From NCBI GenBank assembly GCA_024236175.1, contig JACKKY010000002.1:496001-560000 (forward strand): a stretch of DNA of 64,000 bases, given 5' to 3'. The position numbers and the translations under genes are program-made. The notes below the pieces were generated by a model. The model was not told the DNA's origin and did not search any database. It saw only the letters and a list, made by a program, of their open reading frames with translations. Position 1 is the stretch's first letter; each line of letters opens with the position of its first letter. This DNA comes from Novosphingobium sp. Lineage in GTDB: Bacteria > Pseudomonadota > Alphaproteobacteria > Sphingomonadales > Sphingomonadaceae. Shown here in pieces: positions 54,422 through 62,496 of this stretch.

Positions 54422-55403
54422 GCCGACAGAGGATCAATGGCTCGTCGAGGAAGGAATCGGCGAACATCGCGCAATCCTTGTCAGCGGCGGCAGGATCATC
54501 GCCGCGCAGGTCGACTGGCCGGGCTCGCTTGCGGTTGGCCGGATAGACGACGCCGTGCTCGTCGCCCGCACAGCAGGCTCAAAGCGTGGAACCGTACGCT
54601 TCGCCAGCGGAGAGCAAGCGCTGGTCGATGGGCTGCCTCGCGACGCGCGGGAGGGCGCACCGCTGCGCGTAATCGTAACGCGGGCGGCGATAGCCGATGC
54701 GGGGAGGCTGAAGCTTGCCCAGGTCCGTCCGACACAGGACGCCCCCTGCCCCGCGCCGACCCTGGCCGAACGGCTGCAACTGGCGGGCGAGAAGGTCCGT
54801 ATCGTGCGTCGTTTCGTCCAGGATGGCTGGAACGAGCTGTTCGCCGAAGCCTGGGAAGGTTGCGTAGAGTTCGATGGCGGCAGCCTCCTTGTTACACCGA
54901 CAGCGGCAATGACCGTGATCGACATCGACGGCACCCTGCCGCCGCGAGCGCTGGCCCTGGCCGCGGTTTCGCCGCTGACCGAAGCTATCCGCCGATTCGA
55001 CCTTGGCGGGTCGATTGGCATCGATTTCCCGACCCTTGCGGACAAGGCCGACCGCCGCGCGGTGGATGACGCGCTTGGCACAGCGCTCTCCGGCTGGCCG
55101 CATGAACGCACGGCAATGAACGGCTTCGGCTTCGTCCAGATTGTCTCAAGGCTCGAGCGACCTTCGCTGGTCCAGCGACTTGTCCGGGACAGGGCGGGTG
55201 CAGCCGCGCGGTTGCTGCTGAGACGCGCCGAAGCCGTCGAAGACCCCGGTGCGATCCTGTTGAGCGCCCATCCAGCCGTCCGCTCAAGGATTGCCCCGGA
55301 ATGGGAAGCGGACCTTGCGCGGCGCACGGGAAGAACCCTGCGCTGGTCGGAAGATCCCGGCCTTGCACTGGAAGCCGGCTTCGCCCAGGCAGTGCCCCTA
55401 TGA
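54414..55403 (+). CDS. minimal RNase E/G-like protein
   Basis: 329 residues. The RNase E/G catalytic region is recognisable: TAAMTVIDIDG carries Asp170 and GSIGIDFPTLADK carries Asp204, matching the two metal-binding aspartates of E. coli RNase E (303 and 346). NGFGFVQIVSRLERPSL matches the following segment. The S1 part is short, and the CPxC zinc-link that joins RNase E/G subunits is missing. Start is TTG 54414. It may process RNA in the infA-tRNA-Phe transcript, but this is a guess. Confidence 0.75.
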   Translation: MAEPTEDQWLVEEGIGEHRAILVSGGRIIAAQVDWPGSLAVGRIDDAVLVARTAGSKRGTVRFASGEQALVDGLPRDAREGAPLRVIVTRAAIADAGRLKLAQVRPTQDAPCPAPTLAERLQLAGEKVRIVRRFVQDGWNELFAEAWEGCVEFDGGSLLVTPTAAMTVIDIDGTLPPRALALAAVSPLTEAIRRFDLGGSIGIDFPTLADKADRRAVDDALGTALSGWPHERTAMNGFGFVQIVSRLERPSLVQRLVRDRAGAAARLLLRRAEAVEDPGAILLSAHPAVRSRIAPEWEADLARRTGRTLRWSEDPGLALEAGFAQAVPL

Positions 55404-55567
55404 CCCAGCCCCAGAGGAAATGCCCGATCTGCGGAAAGCCGCGTGTCGAAAAGCATGCGCCGTTCTGTTCAAGCCGCTGCCGCGACCGCGACCTCGTGAA
55501 GTGGCTCGACGACGGCTACAGCCTGCCCGGACCCGCCGCGCCGCCCGATATTCCACCGGAGGAGTGA
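55400..55567 (+). CDS. yacG: DNA gyrase inhibitor / zinc-binding protein YacG
   Basis: 55 residues. Four zinc ligands Cys8, Cys11, Cys23 and Cys27 (KCPICGKP, APFCSSRCRDRDLVKWLDDG). E. coli YacG binds the GyrB C-terminus and inhibits gyrase. The ATG overlaps the stop of the RNase gene by four bases, so it is translated from the same message. Confidence 0.9.
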   Translation: MTQPQRKCPICGKPRVEKHAPFCSSRCRDRDLVKWLDDGYSLPGPAAPPDIPPEE

Positions 55568-55656
55568 TTCCGGGGGTTGCAAAGGTCGCACGGCTTCGCC
55601 ATAGGCGCGCTTCCAGCCGCTCGCAGGCCTATTGACAAGGCCGTCGCCGCAGCGAT

Positions 55657-55732
55657 GCCCAGGTAGCTCAGTTGGTAGAGCACATGACTGAAAATCATGG
55701 TGTCGGTGGTTCGATTCCGCCCCTGGGCACCA
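55657..55732 (+). tRNA. tRNA-Phe (GAA)
   Basis: A complete 76-base cloverleaf with encoded CCA. The acceptor stem pairs GCCCAGG with CCTGGGC. The anticodon stem CATGA/TCATG holds the loop CTGAAAA with anticodon GAA at 55690-55692. The T-arm contains GGTTCGATTCC. It lies 89 bases after yacG. A TTGACA sits 20 bases upstream but has no matching -10, so it may be cotranscribed with the infA group. Confidence 0.97.
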
Positions 55733-55813
55733 CTTCTCCAAGGCACGATCGGTCGACCGTTCCCAGCTGACGCGCATGGCGCTTCAGGCGGGGTGGCCTG
55801 GGTAATATTCTGA

Positions 55814-55830
55814 TATTTTTTGAAAAAATA
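55814..55830. repeat. AT-only perfect palindrome after tRNA-Phe
   Basis: TATTTTTT, a central G, and AAAAAATA form an exact inverted repeat of eight bases inside a roughly 35-base AT-rich island (about 55802-55836), in a region otherwise rich in GC. It lies 81 bases beyond the tRNA. It could act as a bidirectional terminator or be the remnant of an insertion boundary. The rest of the 55733-55970 gap shows only the hairpin listed next. Confidence 0.5.
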
Positions 55831-55946
55831 GATCTTTGCCCGGGCCGCATCCCTGCCCCGGACGGCGATCATCGGCTGTTACCACCAAGTCGCGCAGGTG
55901 GTGCAACGCGAACGGACCGCGCCGGTCATTGCTCACGCGGAACGGT

Positions 55947-55965
55947 CCGGCAGGTCTCCTGCCGG
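55947..55965 (-). terminator. possible terminator hairpin of the CoA-transferase operon
   Basis: CCGGCAGG, a TCT loop, and CCTGCCGG form a perfect eight-base-pair stem six bases beyond the stop codon of the minus-strand operon. No T-run follows on that strand, so it may be only a stability hairpin. Confidence 0.35.
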
Positions 55966-55970
55966 GCTTG

Positions 55971-57047
55971 CTAGCTTGGGGTACGAAAGCGAAGCGGTGC
56001 AGCGAAATGCCGCTGCCCCGTGTCTGTGATAAGCGTTCCGCCCCGCGAGACGAAATGGGGGTGATCCGCAGCCTCATCCACCGTCAATACCGGCTCAACG
56101 CAGACATCGAGCAGCGCGAAGAATGCGCGCCAGTCCTCGAAGTCGCGCGTTGCGATAACCTTCGCGAGTTCGGCGCGCACATGATCATGCGCGTTTGGCG
56201 CAGCCTCTCGCAGCGCACCGGCCAGATCGGGGCGCTCCAGCGCTCCGAACAGGCCGTCGACGAACTTGGGCTCGATCCCGCCGACAGCCAGCCAGCGCCC
56301 GTCACGGGTCTCGTAATAGCCATAGAAGCAGCCGCCATCTAGCATACCGGTCCCGGGCTCCTCCGCCACGCCGTTGAGTGCGGGCGGCCCGGCATAGGCA
56401 TTGAGCGCCCAGACAGCGTCGGTCATGCTAACATCGACATGCGCACCCTGCCCGGTCCTCTCGCGGCCCTGTAGCGCCGCGAGAATGCCGATCACGGCAT
56501 GGAGCGATCCCCCGGCAAGATCGGCGACGGGCAAGGCGGAGAGCGCCGGTGCGCCGTCCGCCCCGCGCATGAAATGCGCAACGCCCGAAAGCGCGAGATA
56601 GTTGATGTCATGCCCGGCCCGGTCACGGAAATCTCCATCCTGCCCAAACCCGCTCACCGAGCAATAGACAAGCGACGGGTTCAGCGCGGCCAGATCATCA
56701 TAGCCAAGCCCCCAGGCCGCCATCGCCCCCGGCCGGAACTGCTCGACAAGCACGTCATAGTTGCCGATCTCGCCGCGCACCGCCTCGATATCGGCCACGT
56801 TTCGATGATTGACCGTCCGTCGACGCTTGCCTTCGTTCACATAGTGCCAGGCATAGGAAGCCTCATCGGCCAGCGGCGGCAGGGTGCGGAAGATTTCCGG
56901 CCTGCCGGACAGGTCGACCGCCTCCACCTCGGCACCGAGATCGGCAAGCATCTTGGTCCCGCAAGGCCCCGGCAGCGACCAGGAGAAGTCGAGGATACGA
57001 ATGCCGGCGAGTGGTCTGTATGCGGACCTTTCCCCGCCAGCGGTCAT
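55971..57047 (-). CDS. family III CoA-transferase (CaiB/BaiF)
   Basis: 358 residues. The N-terminus RPLAGIRILDFSWSLPGPCG, VNEGKRRRTVN and VLVEQFRPGAMAAWGLGYDD are typical. The catalytic aspartate that forms the mixed anhydride is Asp147 in GHDINYLALSG; VADLAGGSLHAVIGILAAL follows. Such enzymes move CoA between carboxylic acids. It is the last gene of the minus-strand operon and overlaps the lipoyl-carrier gene by four bases. The acid substrate is unknown. Confidence 0.88.
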   Translation of the reverse strand: MTAGGERSAYRPLAGIRILDFSWSLPGPCGTKMLADLGAEVEAVDLSGRPEIFRTLPPLADEASYAWHYVNEGKRRRTVNHRNVADIEAVRGEIGNYDVLVEQFRPGAMAAWGLGYDDLAALNPSLVYCSVSGFGQDGDFRDRAGHDINYLALSGVAHFMRGADGAPALSALPVADLAGGSLHAVIGILAALQGRERTGQGAHVDVSMTDAVWALNAYAGPPALNGVAEEPGTGMLDGGCFYGYYETRDGRWLAVGGIEPKFVDGLFGALERPDLAGALREAAPNAHDHVRAELAKVIATRDFEDWRAFFALLDVCVEPVLTVDEAADHPHFVSRGGTLITDTGQRHFAAPLRFRTPS

Positions 57048-57280
57048 GCCAGATCGACCTTGCCGATCACGTCCCCGCGATTGACGAGGTCACCCTCCGC
57101 CCTGGCGTGACGAAGCGTTCCCGAAACGGGTGCCTCGATCTCCACCTGCAGCTTTTCGACCATGATCTCCACGACGATGTCCCCGGCCGATACCTCGGCT
57201 CCGTCGTCGTAGATCCACGTCAGGAGATTGCCTTCGTTGTCGCCGTCCCACTGATCGTCGGCGATACGGATGTCTGTCAT
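57044..57280 (-). CDS. free-standing lipoyl-domain carrier protein
   Basis: Only 78 residues: one complete biotinyl/lipoyl hammerhead domain and nothing else. The predicted lipoylated lysine is Lys43 in IVVEIMVEKLQVEIEAPVSG, at the tip of the hairpin. No E1/E3-binding domain and no acyltransferase domain exist in this or any other frame nearby. ATG 57280 overlaps the E1 beta stop as ATGA. It presumably accepts the acyl or aldehyde unit from the E1 pair encoded just upstream. A lipoate ligase gene lies 6 kb away. Confidence 0.82.
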   Translation of the reverse strand: MTDIRIADDQWDGDNEGNLLTWIYDDGAEVSAGDIVVEIMVEKLQVEIEAPVSGTLRHARAEGDLVNRGDVIGKVDLA

Positions 57281-58335
57281 GCAAATTCCTTGAACAATTG
57301 GCGCGTCGTCTCGACGATCTTGTCTGTGCTCGGCCGCAAGGCCTGTTCGAGCGGACGGGCGAACGGGATCGGCGTATCGGGAAAGGCGACACGTCGTGGC
57401 GGCGCCTTCAACCTGTGGCCGATCGTCTCCGCGACAGAGGCGATGACCTCGCCCGCAACACCGCAATTGCGATAGTCTTCATCGGCGACGAGCAACCGTC
57501 CCGTCTTTTCGACCGAAGTCAGGATCGTCTCGCGATCGAGGGGCGATATCGTGGCAAGGTCGATGACTTCCGCCTCGATGCCTTCCTCGGCCAGTTGATC
57601 CGCCGCGCGTGCCGCCATATGCGCCGTGGCGGCCATGCCCACGAGGGTAATGTCGCTCCCCTTGCGTCGCACGAAAGCCTTGCCGATCGGAAGCTCGAAG
57701 GGCTCGTCGGGCATTATCGAGCTCGCTTCCGGCATCGTTCCCCACAGACCAAGGCCGAGCAGCTCCTTCTGCATCAGGAACATGACCGGGTTGGGGTCGC
57801 GGATGGCCGCATGGAGCAGGCCTCGCGCATCATAGGCTGTGGACGGTGCCACGATCTTGAGCCCCGGCAGATGCGCAAAGGTCGCGAACAGCGTCTGCGA
57901 ATGCTGCGAGGCATCGCTGTAGCCGCCGCCCATACCGGCCATGATCGTCACCGGCATCGCCTGCTTCCCGCCCGTATGCGTCGCATGCTTGGCGATGAAA
58001 TTGTAGATCGGATCAAGGCAGACGCCCATGAAGTCGACGAACATCAGTTCGACGACCGGTTTCATGCCGGCCATTGCGGCTCCTGCGGCCGCGGCCATGA
58101 AACCGGCTTCGGAAATGGGCGTGTCGCGGACGCGCTCCTCGCCATATTTTTCGATTAGCCCTGCCGCCGTCTGGTAGACGCCTCCGAACGCGCCGAGATC
58201 CTCGCCCATCAGGAACACACTCGGATCGTTGGCGAGTTCGTAGTCCAGCGCCTCGCGGATGGCGCGGTTCATGAGTACCTTGCGTCCCTTTGCCTTGGGG
58301 CGCTCATCCATCTGGATGTCGGTGGGATTGACCAT
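57277..58335 (-). CDS. 2-oxoacid dehydrogenase E1 component, beta subunit
   Basis: 352 residues of the transketolase pyrimidine/C-terminal type. It has LMNRAIREALDYELANDPSV, LMGEDLGAFGGVYQTA, RVRDTPISEAGFMAAAAGAA, and GGYSDASQHSQTLFATFAHL with the histidine that acts on the lipoyl group. It pairs with the E1 alpha gene upstream to decarboxylate a 2-oxoacid or cleave acetoin on thiamine diphosphate. GAGGAG stands seven bases before ATG 58335. Confidence 0.9.
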   Translation of the reverse strand: MVNPTDIQMDERPKAKGRKVLMNRAIREALDYELANDPSVFLMGEDLGAFGGVYQTAAGLIEKYGEERVRDTPISEAGFMAAAAGAAMAGMKPVVELMFVDFMGVCLDPIYNFIAKHATHTGGKQAMPVTIMAGMGGGYSDASQHSQTLFATFAHLPGLKIVAPSTAYDARGLLHAAIRDPNPVMFLMQKELLGLGLWGTMPEASSIMPDEPFELPIGKAFVRRKGSDITLVGMAATAHMAARAADQLAEEGIEAEVIDLATISPLDRETILTSVEKTGRLLVADEDYRNCGVAGEVIASVAETIGHRLKAPPRRVAFPDTPIPFARPLEQALRPSTDKIVETTRQLFKEFA

Positions 58336-58346
58336 CTTGGGACTCC

Positions 58347-59339
58347 TCAGACGAACACGTGATCGAGCGCGCTTTCGCAAGCCGGCTCGGTACTCGAACG
58401 CGCGAATTGCTCGGCGGCGGCCAGCCGCCCTTCGGTCTCGCGATCGATACGTTCGACATCGGCCGCATCGATGATGCCTTCGTCCATCAGCCGTTGGCGC
58501 ATGCCGACCAGCGGATCGACGAGCGCCCGCTTCTTTTCCTCCGAAATGTAGATTTCGGGGTCGCCCACGAAGTGACCGACCAACCGGTGCGTGCGGACTT
58601 CGATGATCGTCGGCCCATCACCGGCCCGGGCGCGGTCAACCGCGCGCTTGCCCGCGGCGTAGACACCCCAGACATCGTTGTCGGCGACGTACTCACCCGC
58701 CGCGTTGTAGGATGCCGCACGGTCGCTGTTGCGCGCGATGGCGGTCGAACGTTCCTTCGGGACGGAGACGCTCCAGTCGTTGTCCTCCACGACGAGGATG
58801 AAGGGCAGCTTCCACAAGCCGGCGAGGTTCATCGCTTCGTGGAACATGCCCTGGTTGGCGCCGCCCTCGCCGACCCATGCGACGGCAACCTGGTTGCCCC
58901 CCTGCATCTTGATCGCCAGCGCATGGCCGACACCGATGCCGATGCCCTGGCCGACGATGCCACTGCACGCGAACCGGGCTTTCTGGTCGTAGAGGTGCAT
59001 GTGGCCGCCCCGGCCCTTGCTGAGCCCGCTTTCACGCCCGAACATCTCCGCCGTCATCGCATCGAGATCGACTCCCTTCGCGATTGCGACATGGTGCGGC
59101 CGGTGCGAACCGACGGCATAGTCGTCTTCGTTGAGGTGCACGCACACGCCGACAGCGCAGGGTTCCTGCCCGTCAGAGAGATGCATCTCGCCGGGAACCG
59201 GTCCCTTTGCCATGTCGAAGACCGGCGTCTTCCCTTCCATGTAGGCCCGGTCCATCATCCGCTCGAAGGCACGGCTCAGCACCATGTGGCTGTACATCCA
59301 GCGCAGTTCGTCGGCATTCGGGGCGATGTTCGAAGTCAT
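58347..59339 (-). CDS. 2-oxoacid dehydrogenase E1 component, alpha subunit
   Basis: 330 residues, the thiamine-diphosphate-binding half of the E1 heterotetramer. YAVGSHRPHHVAIAKGVD and SKGRGGHMHLYD surround the phosphorylation-loop region. The cofactor motif begins WVGEGGANQGMFHEAMNLAG and ends FILVVEDNDWS; the closest relatives by pattern are the pyruvate and acetoin dehydrogenase E1 alpha chains. ATG 59339 overlaps the Rieske gene stop by four bases. No E2 or E3 gene is nearby. Confidence 0.9.
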   Translation of the reverse strand: MTSNIAPNADELRWMYSHMVLSRAFERMMDRAYMEGKTPVFDMAKGPVPGEMHLSDGQEPCAVGVCVHLNEDDYAVGSHRPHHVAIAKGVDLDAMTAEMFGRESGLSKGRGGHMHLYDQKARFACSGIVGQGIGIGVGHALAIKMQGGNQVAVAWVGEGGANQGMFHEAMNLAGLWKLPFILVVEDNDWSVSVPKERSTAIARNSDRAASYNAAGEYVADNDVWGVYAAGKRAVDRARAGDGPTIIEVRTHRLVGHFVGDPEIYISEEKKRALVDPLVGMRQRLMDEGIIDAADVERIDRETEGRLAAAEQFARSSTEPACESALDHVFV

Positions 59340-60673
59340 TTCACGCCTCCCAGATAGCGGGCGTATTCCTCGTAGAAATACCGCAAGCGAATCTCCTGAT
59401 TGCTCAGCCTGATGCCCTTGAAGCCGCGCGACTGGACGCCCGCCTGCACCATGGGAAGTGAATCCCCGTCCTGGTTGAGAACCACGCCAAGCCCTTCGTC
59501 GCCGTGCTCGACATATTGGCGGGCCGGACGTTCGCCCTTCCCGCTCAAGTCGGTCTCGGGCGGCACGGCCATGTAGAACGGCAGTGCAAATTCGGGATCT
59601 GAACTGCGTACCGACAGGACCCAGACATCGTAGCGGCATCGCGCCGGATCGGTCGCATGCGGCAGGAAGCGCATGACGAGAACCCCCTCGGGATGAGCAT
59701 TGAACGTGATGTTCGGGAAGGCGTTGTAATTGCCGTCGTCCGCGACCTGCGTGTCGGTCATGTCCGAGATGTCGATGCCGAAACGCTCCGCCCACTTGCG
59801 CCGGGCCTCGATCACGGCAGGCCGGACATCAGCCTGACGATCCTCGAAGTTCTTCGGGTCGAGGCCAGCCGATTCAATCGAAAATCGCAGCTCTTCGGTA
59901 AGGCCGGTGCGCTCGGCGATCCGCGGACTCTTCGTCCACATCGGGATCACCATCTTGCTGTGCCCGTTCCCGAAGATGTCATATTCGAAGTTGAAATCGT
60001 CGATCATGCGGACGAGTTCAGGATGCCGCGCATGGGCATGGTACCCTTCCATGAAGGCATCGAGCGAAATCTTCCAGTTCATCGGCCAGTCGACGGAGTA
60101 GTCCTTGGCGACGATCATTTCCTCCATCCGGTAGACATCCAGAGCATCGGCAAGCCCGCCGAGAAACTCGCGAAGCGGCGCCGCGTTCTCATCCATGTTG
60201 ACGAAGACGAAACCGCCCCAGGTTTCGCAGCGTACCTCGGTCAGCCCCGGGTTGTCGCAGATGGTCTTCTCGGGAAAGGTCTCGGCATCGGTGATACGCT
60301 TGAGCGATCCGTCGATATTCCAGGCCCAGCTGTGGAACGGGCAGACGAAGGCATTGCCGTGGCCGAAATCCCTGTCGACGATCTGCGAACCGCGATGCTG
60401 GCAGACGTTGTAGAACGCCTGGATGCGATCCTCCGCGGAACGCACGATTATGAGACTCTCGCGGCCGAACTCGAACCTGAACCAATCGCCGACCTTGCGC
60501 AGGTCCGAGACACGCCCGGCGATGATCCAGACACGCGTCCACAGCGTCTCCCATTCGCGCTCCATTATTTCCGGAGAATAGTATTTTTCCTGATCGTGAA
60601 GGACCCCGTCCCCCATTTCGAGCTTGGGAAGCTTGAGTTCCCTCTTCCTCGCTGCAACTTCCTGCGCTTCCAA
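59336..60673 (-). CDS. Rieske non-heme iron oxygenase, alpha subunit
   Basis: 445 residues. The Rieske [2Fe-2S] ligands are Cys91, His93 (NVCQHRGSQIV), Cys111 and His114 (FVCPFHSWAWNIDG). The mononuclear iron ligands include His212 and His217 in FMEGYHAHARHPEL. The catalytic domain extends to the C-terminus. Ring-hydroxylating or demethylating activity is expected; the substrate is unknown and no beta subunit, ferredoxin or reductase is encoded nearby. TTG 60673 is chosen because GAGGAG lies just before it and after the ligase stop; an in-frame start at 60763 would overlap the ligase. Confidence 0.87.
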   Translation of the reverse strand: MEAQEVAARKRELKLPKLEMGDGVLHDQEKYYSPEIMEREWETLWTRVWIIAGRVSDLRKVGDWFRFEFGRESLIIVRSAEDRIQAFYNVCQHRGSQIVDRDFGHGNAFVCPFHSWAWNIDGSLKRITDAETFPEKTICDNPGLTEVRCETWGGFVFVNMDENAAPLREFLGGLADALDVYRMEEMIVAKDYSVDWPMNWKISLDAFMEGYHAHARHPELVRMIDDFNFEYDIFGNGHSKMVIPMWTKSPRIAERTGLTEELRFSIESAGLDPKNFEDRQADVRPAVIEARRKWAERFGIDISDMTDTQVADDGNYNAFPNITFNAHPEGVLVMRFLPHATDPARCRYDVWVLSVRSSDPEFALPFYMAVPPETDLSGKGERPARQYVEHGDEGLGVVLNQDGDSLPMVQAGVQSRGFKGIRLSNQEIRLRYFYEEYARYLGGVK

Positions 60674-60683
60674 CGTCGTCTCC

Positions 60684-62270
60684 TCAGTTTGCTGCGACCG
60701 GCCGGCGGCTTGCGCGACCGCGGCGGTCTCCGCGATCCCAGGCTCCCTCGATACCGGTGGCACGTAGCTGGGCTTTCCGGACCTTGTTGGTCGGTGTGTA
60801 GGGAAGCGCAGGCAGCTGCTTGAAATAGCGCGGCACCATAAATGCCGGCATTTCGGCCTCGCAGAATTGCGCCAGCGATCCCATGTCGACCGCCGCGCCT
60901 TCGACGGCGACGAAGGCGACCATTATCTCGTCCTCGCCGGTCTCGGATGGAACCGCGACAGCCGCGCACTCGCCCACGCCCGGGAACCGGGCAACGAAGC
61001 TTTCGACCTCGAAGGAGGAGATGTTCTCGCCCCTCCGGCGGATCGCGTCCTTGATCCGGTCGACGAAATAGTAGTTGCCGCCATCGTCGACGCGAAAAGC
61101 GTCTCCGGTATGAAACCAGCCGTCCCGCAATGCCTCGGCCGTCGCTTCGGGCCGGTCGAGATATCCCAGCATGATCGCATGCGGGCGATCGCACCTGACG
61201 AGAAGCTCGCCGACCTCGCCAGCGGGCAGCACCTGCCCTGCGGCGTTGACGATGCGGACATGCCAACCGTCGCGCAAACGACCGCAAGCGGCTGAATTGG
61301 CCAGCGTTCCCGGCGGCGCGAGGAACGGAAAGCCACACTCGCTCATGCCATAGCCGGTCATGACGGTCGTGCCGAAACGCTTCTCGAACTCACGATATTC
61401 GTCCATCACCGGCGCCATCAGCACGGTGTGCATGGAATGGTCGCGTTCTTCCGGCGCCTTCGGTTCGTTGTTCAGAAAGACGGCCACGCCGCCCAGCAGG
61501 ATCGTTCCCGTGCAGCGATACTCGCGCACATCGGACCAGAACTCGGTAGTGCTGAAGCGCCGGCGCAACACCGCGCGCCCGGCGAGCGCCGCCATGTCGA
61601 AGATGGGTACCTTGCCCGACATGTGGTTGGTCGGAAACGGCGTGTAGAGCGCATCGCTGCCGTCCTTGCGGCAACCGTATATGTCGATCGCGCTGTAGAA
61701 TTCCCCCCAGGGCAGGATGACTCCCTTGGAAGGGCCGGTCGTACCGCTCGTATAGATAATCGTCGCCACATCCCCATCTTCGAGATCCGGCCGTGTTTCC
61801 ACTGCCGGATCGACATCGGCGGCACGATCGAGCGTGATCACGTCCAGCCCCGGAACGTCTTCGGGCTCTCCCAGCACAAGCAGCGTGCGCAAATGTTCCA
61901 GCCTATCGGCAATGGCCTTGATGGTGGGAACAAACTCGTCGGTTGCGACGAGGATCGTCGCTTTGGAATCGTTCAGGAGATAAGCGAGCATATCCCCATG
62001 GAATTCATTGTTGATCGGCACTTCCCAGCCGCGAAGCCACGCGACCGCAAGCCACACCACATGTGCCTCGATGCTCTGCGGGACGAGCACCGCCACACGG
62101 CTGCCTTCGGCAGCGCCAGCTGCCCTCAAGGCACCGATGAACCGGCCGACCTGTTCGACGAACTCGGCGTAGTTTGCGGATCTTCCGCCGACTTCCTCCA
62201 GAAAGACGCTGTCAGGCGTCGCCTGCGCGCGATCGAACAGCATCGTCGGCAACGGCGCCTCGTAGAGCAC
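60684..62270 (-). CDS. AMP-dependent acyl-CoA ligase
   Basis: 528 residues of the ANL superfamily. The P-loop is IIYTSGTTGPSKGV (Tyr173 onward), followed by TGYGMSECGFP, GWFHTGDAFRVDDGGNYYF and DRIKDAIRRRGENISSFEVE. The catalytic lysine lies near the end in TPTNKVRKAQL. It resembles carnitine/crotonobetaine-CoA ligases. It would activate a carboxylic acid as CoA ester at the head of the operon. Start is GTG 62270 without an obvious ribosome site; ATG 62243 is an alternative. Confidence 0.88.
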   Translation of the reverse strand: MLYEAPLPTMLFDRAQATPDSVFLEEVGGRSANYAEFVEQVGRFIGALRAAGAAEGSRVAVLVPQSIEAHVVWLAVAWLRGWEVPINNEFHGDMLAYLLNDSKATILVATDEFVPTIKAIADRLEHLRTLLVLGEPEDVPGLDVITLDRAADVDPAVETRPDLEDGDVATIIYTSGTTGPSKGVILPWGEFYSAIDIYGCRKDGSDALYTPFPTNHMSGKVPIFDMAALAGRAVLRRRFSTTEFWSDVREYRCTGTILLGGVAVFLNNEPKAPEERDHSMHTVLMAPVMDEYREFEKRFGTTVMTGYGMSECGFPFLAPPGTLANSAACGRLRDGWHVRIVNAAGQVLPAGEVGELLVRCDRPHAIMLGYLDRPEATAEALRDGWFHTGDAFRVDDGGNYYFVDRIKDAIRRRGENISSFEVESFVARFPGVGECAAVAVPSETGEDEIMVAFVAVEGAAVDMGSLAQFCEAEMPAFMVPRYFKQLPALPYTPTNKVRKAQLRATGIEGAWDRGDRRGRASRRPVAAN

Positions 62271-62496
62271 GGGCGCGGAACTTTCGGGGCTGCTGGAAAC
62301 CGGTCTTCTCCTTGGCCGCCGCAGGTCTGGTCCCCGCGGTTCTTTCGATATCGGCAGGGTCTAACCGGCACGCGCCAGGACACGCTTGCGGAAATGCGCA
62401 CGAAGATATGGCCGAAAACGCAAAGCGCCGACTTGGGTTTGGAAGTTCGTGCGCCAGGCGCTATTCCTAGGGTCGGGAGAATTGAGGCCTGATCAA

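Noticed and set aside
55632..55637. TTGACA just upstream of tRNA-Phe as a -35 box
   Set aside because: A -10 box at normal spacing would fall on the tRNA 5' end and put the start inside the mature tRNA.
62386..62496. 37-residue N-terminal extension of the AraC-type regulator
   Set aside because: The extra residues are basic and non-homologous, and ATG 62497 has a GAGG site upstream.
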